DNA of 38,459 nucleotides from Planctomycetota bacterium (GTDB lineage: Bacteria > Planctomycetota > Phycisphaerae > WQYP01), in NCBI GenBank assembly GCA_021827645.1, contig JAKAVA010000018.1, positions 1 through 38,459 on the forward strand, written 5' to 3'. The position numbers were made by a program, and so were the translations under genes. Every line of letters starts with the position of its first letter. The stretch's first letter is position 1. Below the pieces are notes generated by a model. The model saw nothing but the letters and a program-made list of their open reading frames with translations. It was not told where the DNA came from and did not search any database. This document shows positions 7,865 to 15,275 of the stretch, in pieces.

Positions 7865-9352
7865 TTATTCCATCGACGGATCCGATGCCGTGTAATAATT
7901 GGGACTCTCACGCGTGATGGTGATGTCGTGCGGATGGCTTTCCACCATGCTCGCGGCGGTCACGCGAACAAATTTCGCCCGACTTTGTAATTCCGGAATC
8001 GTCCGAGCACCGACATATCCCATGCCGGCGCGAAGCCCTCCGACCATCTGATAAACAAAATCACCCAGCGGACCGCGATAATGCACCAATCCCTCGACAC
8101 CCTCCGGCACCAGTTTACTGCTGTTCTTTACGCCCGCCTGGCCATACCGGTCTGCGCTCCCATGCACCATCGCTCCCATGGATCCCATGCCGCGATAACT
8201 CTTAAATCGCCGCCCACGACGAATCACCAGCTCACCCGGACTTTCATCCAGGCCGGCAAAAAGTGAACCCATCATGACCGCCGACGCTCCCACCGCGAGT
8301 GCCTTGGTTATATCGCCGCTGTGGCGTATACCGCCGTCGGCAATCACGGGTATCCCGGCCGGTTTCGCCGCGCTGAGGGCATTCATAATGGCTGTGATCT
8401 GCGGCACCCCCACGCCGGTGACGATCCGCGTGGTGCAGATGCTGCCCGGACCGATGCCAACCTTCACCGCATCTGCACCGGCGGCGATGAGGTCAGCGGC
8501 GGCATCGGCGGTGGCGATGTTCCCGGCAATCACTTCTATGCCAAAACGCTTCTTAATCTCCCGCACCGTCTCAATGACATTTCCGGAATGCCCATGCGCC
8601 GTATCCACCACCACCACGTCAACGCCTTTTTGAATCAGGGCCGCAACCCGATCATACTGGTGCACTCCGACGGCGGCACCAACGCGCAGGCGTCCTCGGG
8701 CATCCTTACAGGCCTTTGGGAATTGATAGGTTTTTTCAATATCCCGCATGGTAATCATCCCGGCGAGACGATTGTGCTGGTCTACAAGCAGAAGTTTTTC
8801 CACGCGCGCTTCATTGAGAATGATCTCAGCTTTTTCAAGTGACGTTTCAGCGGGAGCGGTGACCAAGCCGGTTTTTGTCATCAGATTACGTACCGGTTTG
8901 CTGTCGTCCCCATCTATAAATTTAAGATCGCGCCGGGTTAAAATACCGACCAATTCGCCGTCCGATCCCTGCACAATTGGAATTCCGCTTATGTGCTGCT
9001 CTTTCATGATCTGGCGGGCCTGTCCGACGGTTACGTCGGGTCCGAGCGTGACCGGATCGGTAATGATCCCATTGGCGGAACGCTTCACTTTTTCCACTTC
9101 CCGGCACTGATGTTCAATCGGCAGATTTTTGTGGATAAATCCCAAGCCCCCTTCCTGCGCCAGCGCAATCGCCAAGGATGCCTCCGTCACCGTATCCATC
9201 GGTGCCGAGAGGAGGGGAATATTGAGTTCAATCTGGCGGGTCAGCCGGGTGCGCAGGTCCGCTTCGGTCGGAACAATGTCGCTCCGCTGCGGGACAAGAA
9301 GCAGATCGTCGAAAGTGAAGCCATCAGCAATGTTTTTTTCGTGCAATTCCAT
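7865..9352 (-). CDS. guaB: Inosine-5'-monophosphate dehydrogenase
   Basis: Oxidises IMP to XMP with NAD+, the first committed step of GMP synthesis. Residues 1-60 carry the N-terminal barrel motif [14 protein letters not shown] and [12 protein letters not shown]. Two CBS domains lie at about 95-212 ([25 protein letters not shown]) and are a likely site of nucleotide regulation. The catalytic loop [15 protein letters not shown] contains Cys306. Flap and C-terminal motifs [10 protein letters not shown] and [11 protein letters not shown] are intact. 495 residues is normal. No Shine-Dalgarno precedes the ATG; instead a promoter places the start point on the ATG itself. It lies 78 nt downstream of aroF on the same strand and may be read both from aroF and from its own promoter. 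Confidence 0.97.
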   Translation of the reverse strand: MELHEKNIADGFTFDDLLLVPQRSDIVPTEADLRTRLTRQIELNIPLLSAPMDTVTEASLAIALAQEGGLGFIHKNLPIEHQCREVEKVKRSANGIITDPVTLGPDVTVGQARQIMKEQHISGIPIVQGSDGELVGILTRRDLKFIDGDDSKPVRNLMTKTGLVTAPAETSLEKAEIILNEARVEKLLLVDQHNRLAGMITMRDIEKTYQFPKACKDARGRLRVGAAVGVHQYDRVAALIQKGVDVVVVDTAHGHSGNVIETVREIKKRFGIEVIAGNIATADAAADLIAAGADAVKVGIGPGSICTTRIVTGVGVPQITAIMNALSAAKPAGIPVIADGGIRHSGDITKALAVGASAVMMGSLFAGLDESPGELVIRRGRRFKSYRGMGSMGAMVHGSADRYGQAGVKNSSKLVPEGVEGLVHYRGPLGDFVYQMVGGLRAGMGYVGARTIPELQSRAKFVRVTAASMVESHPHDITITRESPNYYTASDPSME

Positions 9353-9358
9353 GTGACA

Positions 9359-9387
9359 ATGATGCCAAGGGTCCGGCTGAAAGTCAA
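9359..9387 (-). promoter_or_regulatory. Candidate guaB promoter (leaderless)
   Basis: On the minus strand TTGACT, a 17-bp spacer and CATCAT end 6 nt before the guaB ATG. The -35 matches 5/6 and the -10 matches 4/6. Transcription would start at the A of ATG. This agrees with the absence of a Shine-Dalgarno. Confidence 0.5.
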
Positions 9388-9430
9388 TGGTGCGCCGAAA
9401 TTGCGTCGTACGGGTGAAATTTGCCCGAAA

Positions 9431-10453
9431 TCACGCCTGTCGGTCAATGGCCTCAGCGATCCGCGCCAATGTCGCCATGGTGTTCTTAAGTGTGGCGGGC
9501 GTAATGGATTGTGCACCATCCGTCAAAGCATGTTCGGGGTCGCTATGGCATTCAATGATCAGGCCGTCTGCACCTGCAGCCACCGCTGCCCGGCACATGT
9601 CCGGCACGAGATGGGCGTGTCCCGTCCCCTGCGACGGATCGACCACGATCGGCAGATGGCTCACCCGATGCACTTCTGGAACAATCGCCAGCGGCAGGGT
9701 GTTTCGGCAATAGCTCTCGAAGGTGCGAATACCCCGTTCGCACAAAATTACCTGATTATTCCCCCGCGACATGATGTACTCCGCCGCCAGCAGGAATTCT
9801 TCCAGCGTGGCGCTGAGCCCGCGTTTGAGCAGCACCGGCTTGCGCTGTTCCCCGACGGCCCAGAGAAGATTGTAATTCTGCATGTTGCGGGCACCGACCT
9901 GAAAAACGTCCGCGTATTTACCCACCAGCGCTACTTGGTCAATCGACATGACTTCCGTTACGACCGCCAAGCCGGTTTTTTCACGGGCTTCTGCCAATAT
10001 CTCCAGACCTTTTTCGCCGAGCCCCTGAAACGCATATGGGCTGGTGCGCGGCTTAAATGCGCCGCCGCGGAGCCCGACCGCACCCGCCTCCTTAACGGCC
10101 TGGGCCAGTTCCAGCAGTTGCGTCCGATCCTCCACCGAGCAGGGGCCGGCAATGATGCCGACTTTTTTCCCGCCGACGGATCCGCCCAGCGTCCCGCCCA
10201 GAGGAATCACGCTTCTTTCCCGCTGAACCTCGCGCGACGCCATTTTATAGGGCGCAAGAACCGGCATCACTTTTTCCACGCCGGGGACATTTTCCATTCT
10301 CCCCACATCCAATTTTCGTTCGTCACCGAGCGCTGCGACGACCGTTCGCTCCGTGCCGACGATAACATGTTCTCGCATGCCCATTTCGCGCAGCAATCGG
10401 GTGACATGCTCAACCTGCTGATGGGTGGCTCCAAGTTCCATCACAATAATCAT
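9431..10453 (-). CDS. aroF: 3-deoxy-7-phosphoheptulonate (DAHP) synthase, type I-beta
   Basis: Condenses phosphoenolpyruvate and erythrose 4-phosphate, the first step of the shikimate pathway. Residues 1-70 look like the ferredoxin-like regulatory domain of the Thermotoga-type enzymes ([17 protein letters not shown] to GVEKVMPVL), where Tyr and Phe act as feedback inhibitors. The barrel starts at [12 protein letters not shown] and has [65 protein letters not shown] and ADGLIIECH, which supply substrate and metal ligands. Length is 340 residues. CAGGAG precedes the ATG. It is the second ORF after an attenuator with a Phe/Tyr-rich leader peptide, which fits control by end products at both the enzyme and the RNA level. 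Confidence 0.95.
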   Translation of the reverse strand: MIIVMELGATHQQVEHVTRLLREMGMREHVIVGTERTVVAALGDERKLDVGRMENVPGVEKVMPVLAPYKMASREVQRERSVIPLGGTLGGSVGGKKVGIIAGPCSVEDRTQLLELAQAVKEAGAVGLRGGAFKPRTSPYAFQGLGEKGLEILAEAREKTGLAVVTEVMSIDQVALVGKYADVFQVGARNMQNYNLLWAVGEQRKPVLLKRGLSATLEEFLLAAEYIMSRGNNQVILCERGIRTFESYCRNTLPLAIVPEVHRVSHLPIVVDPSQGTGHAHLVPDMCRAAVAAGADGLIIECHSDPEHALTDGAQSITPATLKNTMATLARIAEAIDRQA

Positions 10454-10508
10454 GGGGTCTCCTGAAATATCTGATCTGTTCTTGGCGGTGGCCGCCGTTC
10501 TCGTCTCA

Positions 10509-10619
10509 TCATCGCCAAAGACAATCCAAACCTGCCACCTCGGCGAGAATCGTATCGGCCAGTCCGCACGCCAGTTCTGTACGATATCGGGTTTCCCCGA
10601 CGAGTTGATCCAATGTCAT
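10509..10619 (-). CDS. Candidate 36-residue small protein between attenuator and aroF
   Basis: ATG at 10619 is preceded by GTGAGGA with a 6-nt gap, a good ribosome binding site, and the frame ends in a double stop (TGATGA). The peptide starts [18 protein letters not shown] and ends [11 protein letters not shown]. It is acidic to neutral, would form one or two amphipathic helices, and has no signal or membrane segment. It lies after the terminator hairpin and 55 nt before aroF, with a small GGCGG/CCGCC hairpin in between. It could be a genuine small protein made together with AroF, or only a coupling ORF. No family was recognised. Confidence 0.5.
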   Translation of the reverse strand: MTLDQLVGETRYRTELACGLADTILAEVAGLDCLWR

Positions 10620-10663
10620 GGGTAATCCTCACTACTGTAAAAAGTCCCGGCAATGCTGCCGAT

Positions 10664-10728
10664 AAAAAAAGCCTGCTTTTTGGCAGGCTTTGTGGATCGC
10701 TATATCGTTGCACATCTGCCAAAGCCTG
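10664..10728 (-). terminator. Attenuator: overlapping antiterminator and terminator hairpins of the aroF leader
   Basis: Read on the minus strand there are three arms. Arm A, CAGGCTTTG (10728-10720), begins right after the leader-peptide stop codon. Arm B, CAAAGCCTGCC (10692-10682), pairs with A over 9 bp. Arm C, GCAGGCTTT (10676-10668), pairs with the same part of B over 9 bp with a 6-nt loop and runs into seven T (10670-10664). A:B and B:C cannot form together. A ribosome that reaches the stop codon would cover A and allow the terminator B:C. A ribosome stalled on the upstream Tyr/Phe codons would leave A free to form the antiterminator. Confidence 0.8.
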
Positions 10729-10857
10729 TCACGCGTATCTGCGGATATAAAACCGCCGGTATCCAAGCGTAAATGGAGTTGCCTCGACGTGAGCCGTATG
10801 GCACCGGCGTGAAACGCACCGATGGACGAAAGGTAAACTGCTCCGGGTCGAAAACAT
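10729..10857 (-). CDS. Phe/Tyr-rich leader peptide of the aroF attenuator
   Basis: A 42-codon frame starting at the ATG at 10857 and ending in TGA just before arm A of the attenuator. The first 26 residues are unremarkable (MFSTRSSLPFVHRCVS and onward). The last 16 residues are TPFTLGYRRFYIRRYA: five aromatic codons (TTT, TAC, TTT, TAT, TAC), including adjacent Phe-Tyr and a Tyr next to the last codon. There is no Trp. The ATG has no Shine-Dalgarno but lies exactly 6 nt after a -10-like hexamer with a perfect TTGACA 17 bp upstream of it, so the transcript would be leaderless. It most likely senses charged tRNA-Tyr and tRNA-Phe and has no function as a peptide. Confidence 0.7.
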   Translation of the reverse strand: MFSTRSSLPFVHRCVSRRCHTAHVEATPFTLGYRRFYIRRYA

Positions 10858-10863
10858 GCGACC

Positions 10864-10892
10864 ATCGTCGGGTAAAAATGGCGAATTGTCAA
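10864..10892 (-). promoter_or_regulatory. Promoter of the aroF leader transcript
   Basis: On the minus strand: TTGACA (10892-10887, perfect -35), a 17-bp spacer, GACGAT (10869-10864; 3/6, with the key A2 and T6), then 6 nt to the leader-peptide ATG. The start point would be 10857. Confidence 0.55.
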
Positions 10893-10910
10893 ACGCAATG
10901 TATCAAACGT

Positions 10911-10932
10911 GAGTGCTCGGGGAGTGCTCGGG
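10911..10932 (-). repeat. Tandem 11-bp direct repeat upstream of the aroF leader promoter
   Basis: GAGTGCTCGGG occurs twice back to back on the plus strand (10911-10921 and 10922-10932), followed by a partial third copy. On the promoter strand it reads CCCGAGCACTC twice and lies at about -54 to -75 relative to the proposed start. One helical turn per repeat upstream of a -35 suggests an activator site; a replication-slippage duplication is the alternative. Confidence 0.45.
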
Positions 10933-11069
10933 GTGCTGCTCTGTTCGACCGTCGCCGACACCAACCGTACCAGCGGTTCAATACCCCGACATTGCCCCGA
11001 CAACACCCGCCGAACGACGGCAATCTCTATCTCACGCGTCCGAAATTGACAAATTCTTCAACTTATGGG

Positions 11070-11098
11070 TTGACAAAAGACCCCTGATTTCTTAAAAG
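11070..11098 (+). promoter_or_regulatory. Candidate promoter for ectABCD
   Basis: TTGACA (11070-11075, perfect -35), a 17-bp spacer and TAAAAG (11093-11098, 4/6) point toward ectA. The transcript would begin near 11105 and have a leader of about 247 nt. A second TTGACAAA lies 24 bp upstream at 11046, forming a spaced direct repeat. Confidence 0.5.
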
Positions 11099-11155
11099 CG
11101 GGGTATGAGATGTCGGGCGGAACCAACCGTCCCGCCATCCCCCGTGTGCGAAGGT

Positions 11156-11172
11156 CGAGTCTTCACGACTCG
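11156..11172 (+). repeat. Hairpin in the ectA leader
   Basis: CGAGTC and GACTCG form a 6-bp stem with the 5-nt loop TTCAC. No T-run follows, so it is not a terminator. The rest of the leader (11105-11351) contains no supported gene. Confidence 0.35.
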
Positions 11173-11351
11173 GGTGCCGCGCATATTGCAGGCCGTCGGT
11201 TCACTGCATCGGCGGTTGATGTAATCAGAGATTGGAAGCGCCTTACTCCTCCGGTGGTGTGTTTGTGCGTTTTCAGAAAAAGTTACGCGGCGCTGATGAA
11301 GGTCGGCGGCTGCGTAATCCGACGCGCTCTGCGCTTCAGGAGATTTGCCGC

Positions 11352-11936
11352 ATGGCCACATCGAATTCACAAACGCATCCATCCAGCGAAGCCTGCCAGG
11401 CAGCCGCCAGGCCGGTCATTCGCCGACCGACACTCGCGGACGCAGTGCAGATGTTCGAATTGATCAACGCCGCCGGCAGTCTTGATAAAAATTCATTATA
11501 TCTGTATCTGCTCCTCTGCCGGGATTTCTCTTCCACCTGTCGCGTGGCCCAAAGCGGCTCCCGCCTGGTCGGCGTGACCACCGCCTATCTCCCGGCGGAT
11601 CAGCCCAAGCTTGTTTTCATCTGGCAGGTGGCCGTGGCGGAGGAATTTCGGGGGCGGGGAATCGCATTGGCCATGCTCACGGATCTGGTGGCGGACCTGG
11701 CGGCGTCGGATCCATGGTTTCTTCAAACCACCATCACGCCGTCGAATACGGCATCGCAGAAGCTCTTTACGGCTCTCGCCCGCAAATTCCGGGCACCCAT
11801 CAGCTCTGCCGATGGATTCCACGAGAATCTCTTCGGCCGTTATCAGCATGAGGCGGAGGTGCTTTATACGGTCGGCCCCATCGCGGCGGTGTGCGAAGAA
11901 GTTCAGCCGCAAAATATCGAAGCACAAGCACTATAA
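11352..11936 (+). CDS. ectA: L-2,4-diaminobutyrate N-acetyltransferase
   Basis: Transfers acetyl from acetyl-CoA to L-2,4-diaminobutyrate to give N-gamma-acetyldiaminobutyrate, the second step of ectoine synthesis. The 194-residue GNAT protein starts its domain at RPVIRRPTLADAVQMFELI and has the acetyl-CoA loop VAEEFRGRGIALAML and the family motif TTITPSNTASQKLFTALA. EctA hallmarks LDKNSLYLYLLLCRDFSSTC and FHENLFGRYQHE (each quoted as seen) identify the subfamily. The frame is open further upstream, but CAGGAGA at 11337-11343 is placed for the ATG at 11352. It is first in ectABCD, with ectB starting 20 nt after it. Confidence 0.94.
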   Translation: MATSNSQTHPSSEACQAAARPVIRRPTLADAVQMFELINAAGSLDKNSLYLYLLLCRDFSSTCRVAQSGSRLVGVTTAYLPADQPKLVFIWQVAVAEEFRGRGIALAMLTDLVADLAASDPWFLQTTITPSNTASQKLFTALARKFRAPISSADGFHENLFGRYQHEAEVLYTVGPIAAVCEEVQPQNIEAQAL

Positions 11937-11956
11937 ATAGAAGGAGGATTCCAAGT

Positions 11957-13273
11957 ATGGTTATGACACGTGAATCAAAAGTGCGAAGTTATTCGCGGGC
12001 ATTCCCGGCGGTCTTTCACCGGGCCCAAGGTGCAACACTGGAGGACGAAAATGGCCGGGCTTATCTGGATTTTCTCGCGGGGGCCGGTTCGCTCAATTAT
12101 GGACATAATAATCCCCGCATCATGGCACGCATGATGCAATACATCCAGGACGGCGGAATCGTGCAGGGGCTGGACCTCATGACCACCGCCAAACGCAATT
12201 TTATCGATGCATTTGAACGGATCATCCTCAATGAACGCGGACTCAACTATAAAATTCAATTCCCCGGTCCCACCGGCACCAACGCCGTCGAAGCTGCCAT
12301 CAAGCTCGCCCGCAAAGTCACCGGCAGGTTCAACGTCATCGCATTCACCAATGGGTATCACGGCATGACAGCCGGGGCGCTGGCCGCAACGGGCAATGAA
12401 TATCATCGGCGGGATTATGTCGGTTACAGCGGCGGCATCACCTTCATGCCGTATGACGGATATTTCGGTCCGGAATTCAACACCATCAACCACATCCGCC
12501 GCTTCATTGAAGACGGCAGCAGCGGTGTCGATCTGCCTGCCGCGGTTCTTCTTGAAACGGTTCAGGGGGAAGGTGGAGTGAATGTTGCCTCCGCATCCTG
12601 GCTTCAGGCGCTCGAAGCCCTGTGTCAGGAGCATGGTATATTGTTGATCATCGACGATATTCAGGCAGGCTGCGGCCGTACCGGCGAATTTTTCAGCTTT
12701 TCAGAATCGGGTATTGAACCGGACGTTGTCACGCTTTCCAAATCGCTCAGTGCCTGCGGCCTGCCGATGTCTGTTGTGCTTATCAAGCCGGAATTTGATG
12801 TGTGGGAACCGGGTGAACATAACGGAACGTTCCGTGGCAATAATCTTGCGTTTGTTGCGGCGACCGAGGCCCTTGAGCATTACTGGTCCACGACGGCATT
12901 CACCAAGCAGATTCAGTCTAGATCGCAACTTCTGTTTTCGAGGTTGCACGCCATGGTGAAGGCTCATCCGCAGCTTGAAATTGCCGTACGCGGTCGCGGA
13001 CTCATGGCGGGTCTCGCCATCGACCAATATCCCGATATGGCACGCATGGTCTCCAAGGCCGCCTTCAATCAGGGCCTCATCGTTGAGACCTGCGGCAACC
13101 GCGATCAGGTCATTAAATTTCTTCCCCCGCTGACGATTGAAACCGGAGAGCTTACTCGCGGGCTGAGCATCGTGGAGCAGGCTCTTTCACAAGTGATAAA
13201 AGAACATCCGCCGGTCGCGGATGCAGCAGGTGATTTTACAGGAGATACCTTACATGATTGTTCGCAGGCTTGA
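11957..13273 (+). CDS. ectB: Diaminobutyrate--2-oxoglutarate transaminase
   Basis: PLP enzyme that converts L-aspartate 4-semialdehyde to L-2,4-diaminobutyrate with glutamate as donor. Class III aminotransferase features are present: FPGPTGTNAVEAAIKLARK (phosphate binding), FTNGYHGMT, ETVQGEGGVN, the cofactor aspartate in IIDDIQAGCGRTG (about 231-243) and the Schiff-base lysine in TLSKSLSACGLP (K262), then FRGNN. Length 438 is slightly above the usual 420-430. AAGGAGG at 11941-11947 supports the ATG at 11957; a second ATG two codons later is possible. The 3' end overlaps ectC by 20 nt, so translation is coupled. Confidence 0.96.
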   Translation: MVMTRESKVRSYSRAFPAVFHRAQGATLEDENGRAYLDFLAGAGSLNYGHNNPRIMARMMQYIQDGGIVQGLDLMTTAKRNFIDAFERIILNERGLNYKIQFPGPTGTNAVEAAIKLARKVTGRFNVIAFTNGYHGMTAGALAATGNEYHRRDYVGYSGGITFMPYDGYFGPEFNTINHIRRFIEDGSSGVDLPAAVLLETVQGEGGVNVASASWLQALEALCQEHGILLIIDDIQAGCGRTGEFFSFSESGIEPDVVTLSKSLSACGLPMSVVLIKPEFDVWEPGEHNGTFRGNNLAFVAATEALEHYWSTTAFTKQIQSRSQLLFSRLHAMVKAHPQLEIAVRGRGLMAGLAIDQYPDMARMVSKAAFNQGLIVETCGNRDQVIKFLPPLTIETGELTRGLSIVEQALSQVIKEHPPVADAAGDFTGDTLHDCSQA

Positions 13274-13652
13274 TGAAATCAGCGGCACCCCTCATCACGT
13301 GAATACCACGAATTGGTACAGTCACAGACTGCTCACCGCATCCGATGGCGTGGGCTTTTCGCTCAATGACACCCATATCCGCGCCGGTACCGAAACGCTC
13401 ATCTGGTATCGGAACCATATCGAGGCCGTTTACTGCGTCGAGGGGCACGGTGAGGTGGAGCTTACCGAAAGTGGCAAAATATATCCCATTACCGTCGGCA
13501 CGCTTTACACGCTCAACGGCCATGAGCGGCATGTACTCCGGGCGAAGACCGACATGCGGATGATCTGCGTATTTAATCCGCCCCTGACGGGATCCGAAGT
13601 GCACGATGCCGACGGCGTGTATCCGGCGGCAGCGGTCGCCGCAAAAGCCTGA
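13254..13652 (+). CDS. ectC: L-ectoine synthase
   Basis: Cyclises N-gamma-acetyldiaminobutyrate to ectoine by removing water. It is a 132-residue cupin. The metal ligands known from EctC structures are present at the same numbers: E57 (IEAVY), Y85 (GTLYTLNGH) and H93 (ERHVLRA). The start MIVRRLDEI is the family's usual N-terminus and has ACAGGAGA upstream. It lies inside the last codons of ectB (20-nt overlap). Iron is the usual metal in the family. Confidence 0.97.
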   Translation: MIVRRLDEISGTPHHVNTTNWYSHRLLTASDGVGFSLNDTHIRAGTETLIWYRNHIEAVYCVEGHGEVELTESGKIYPITVGTLYTLNGHERHVLRAKTDMRMICVFNPPLTGSEVHDADGVYPAAAVAAKA

Positions 13653-13696
13653 GCCAGCGTGTTGATTTATTAACCCCCAATTGAAAGGAGCTCACC

Positions 13697-14623
13697 ATGC
13701 AATCTCTCGGTGATTCGTATCCATCTCGCGTGGCAGAGAGGCCCGCGATCACACTCCGGCAGGACCCCGTGGTCTGGTCGGAACCGGGTCGTGAGGTTTC
13801 CGGCCCGTTATCGGATTATCAGATTAAATCCTACGCCGAGCAGGGATTTTTATTTCTTCCCGAGCTTTTCTCTCTCGGCGAAGTTGAAGCTTTAATGCAG
13901 GAAATCCGCCGTCTCAGCACAGACCCGGCTGTCACCACCCGCCCGGAGTGCATCACCGAACCCAAGAGCGGCAATATCCGCTCACTTTTCGCCGTGCATG
14001 AGATGTCGGATACGTTCGCCCGGCTCGCCGCGCATCCGCAGCTTGCCGGTGCCGCGAGACAGATACTCGCATCCAATGTTTACATTCATCAGTCTCGCGT
14101 CAATCTCAAACCTGGGTTCAGGGGCGAGGCGTTCTATTGGCACTCGGACTTTGAAACCTGGCATGTTGAAGATGGAATGCCCCGGATGCGGGCTTTGAGC
14201 ATTTCTCTTCTCCTTACGGACAACAACGCTTTCAACGGACCCCTGATGATCGTTCCCGGATCGCATCTCAAGTTCATCAGCTGTGTCGGAAAAACGCCGG
14301 AAAATCATTATCAGCACTCTTTGAAAAAGCAGGAATACGGCGTTCCGGACGAAGAAAGCATCACCCATTGCGTTCAGGACGGCGGCATCACGGCTCCCAC
14401 GGGCAGGGCCGGCTCGGTATTGATTTTTGACTGCAATGTTCTACATGGTTCCAATGCGAATATGACGCCGTGGCCGCGGAGCAATGTGTTTTTTGTCTAT
14501 AACAGCGTGCGCAACAGCCTGACAGCGCCCTACAGCGGTCAGCAGCCGCGCCCGAAGTTCATCGCCAATCGGCATTTTGAACCCGTACCCCTGTCCGCGG
14601 ACAGTGAACCGGTCGTGGCCTGA
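13697..14623 (+). CDS. ectD: Ectoine 5-hydroxylase
   Basis: Fe(II)/2-oxoglutarate dioxygenase that makes 5-hydroxyectoine from ectoine. The family signature YWHSDFETWHVEDGMPRMRA (about 148-167) contains the iron ligands H149 and D151; the third ligand is H250 in NVLHGSN. SRVNLKPGF and LLLTDNNAFNGPLMIVPGSH match the 2-oxoglutarate and substrate regions. Length 308 is typical. AAAGGAG precedes the ATG, 44 nt after ectC. With ectD present the cell should make both solutes. No ask_ect aspartokinase, ectR regulator or transporter is linked, so aspartate semialdehyde must come from the general pathway. Confidence 0.96.
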   Translation: MQSLGDSYPSRVAERPAITLRQDPVVWSEPGREVSGPLSDYQIKSYAEQGFLFLPELFSLGEVEALMQEIRRLSTDPAVTTRPECITEPKSGNIRSLFAVHEMSDTFARLAAHPQLAGAARQILASNVYIHQSRVNLKPGFRGEAFYWHSDFETWHVEDGMPRMRALSISLLLTDNNAFNGPLMIVPGSHLKFISCVGKTPENHYQHSLKKQEYGVPDEESITHCVQDGGITAPTGRAGSVLIFDCNVLHGSNANMTPWPRSNVFFVYNSVRNSLTAPYSGQQPRPKFIANRHFEPVPLSADSEPVVA

Positions 14624-14696
14624 CCAGCTCGCAGTCGCACAGCACGGTGCCCACCGGTTATACTTCTCTCCGGCATGATAGTTGGGAGTTGATCTG

Positions 14697-15275
14697 GTGA
14701 ATATGCGTGATGGCATGGGTCGGTGGTTGCTCGTCTTGGGACTTGTTGCGGTTGGAATAGTGACGGTCGCAACTGCGGGCCGCGCCGCGGAGGCGGTCAG
14801 TCATCATCAACACTTTACCCTTCATAGCCCCGCATTTAAGAATGGCGGGCGTCTGCCTAAAAAATTCACAGCGGATGGCGCGGATGTTTCGCCGCCGCTC
14901 TCGTGGAGCCGGTCGCCCAGGGGAACCCGAAGCCTGCTCATCATCATGTTTGACCCCGATGCGCCCGGCCCCATGCCCTTTCTGCATTGGGTGGTATTTA
15001 ATATCCCGCCGGGAACCCGGTCGCTTCCGGCCCATTTGCCTCCGCATAAATCTGTAGCGGGGCTCCATGGTGCAAGGCAGGGTAAAAATTCGTTCGGCGG
15101 CCGCGGATACGGCGGGCCGGCGCCGCCGCCCGGTCCCGCCCATCACTACCGAATTGCCATCTATGCCTTGAATCGTAAACTGGCCTACGCGCCCGATTGT
15201 TTTCGCTGTCTGCAGCATGCCATTGCAGGCCATATCCTGGCACATGCCGAGATACGGGTAACTTATGGCCGATGA
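14697..15275 (+). CDS. Secreted PEBP-family (YbhB/YbcL-like) protein
   Basis: A 192-residue protein with a signal peptide (hydrophobic RWLLVLGLVAVGIVTVAT, cleavage near GRAAEA). The mature part matches the phosphatidylethanolamine-binding protein fold: FKNGGRLPKKFTADG, SPPLSW, FDPDAPGPMPFLHWVVFNIP (ligand pocket, DPDAP and HW) and YGGPAPPPGPAHHYRIAIYAL. The GTG at 14697 has GGGAG 8 nt upstream and is preferred; an ATG at 14703 is possible. Bacterial homologues have no firmly known function. It lies 73 nt after ectD and overlaps the next gene by 11 nt, so it may be read from the ect promoter. Confidence 0.85.
   Translation: MNMRDGMGRWLLVLGLVAVGIVTVATAGRAAEAVSHHQHFTLHSPAFKNGGRLPKKFTADGADVSPPLSWSRSPRGTRSLLIIMFDPDAPGPMPFLHWVVFNIPPGTRSLPAHLPPHKSVAGLHGARQGKNSFGGRGYGGPAPPPGPAHHYRIAIYALNRKLAYAPDCFRCLQHAIAGHILAHAEIRVTYGR

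Noticed and set aside
8993-10465. A 490-codon open frame on the plus strand across guaB and aroF
   Set aside because: It is antisense to two clearly identified enzymes with intact motifs. Its composition (many His, Arg, Phe, Gln) has no family features. It reflects codon bias of the opposite strand.
10664-10860. T-box riboswitch as the explanation of the aroF leader
   Set aside because: No T-box sequence (AGGGTGGNACCGCG type) and no room for a specifier stem were seen. The leader-peptide mechanism explains the arms better.
10632-11006. A 124-codon minus-strand frame over the aroF leader
   Set aside because: It runs through the terminator hairpin and overlaps the Phe/Tyr leader ORF in another frame. 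No ribosome binding site or protein features.
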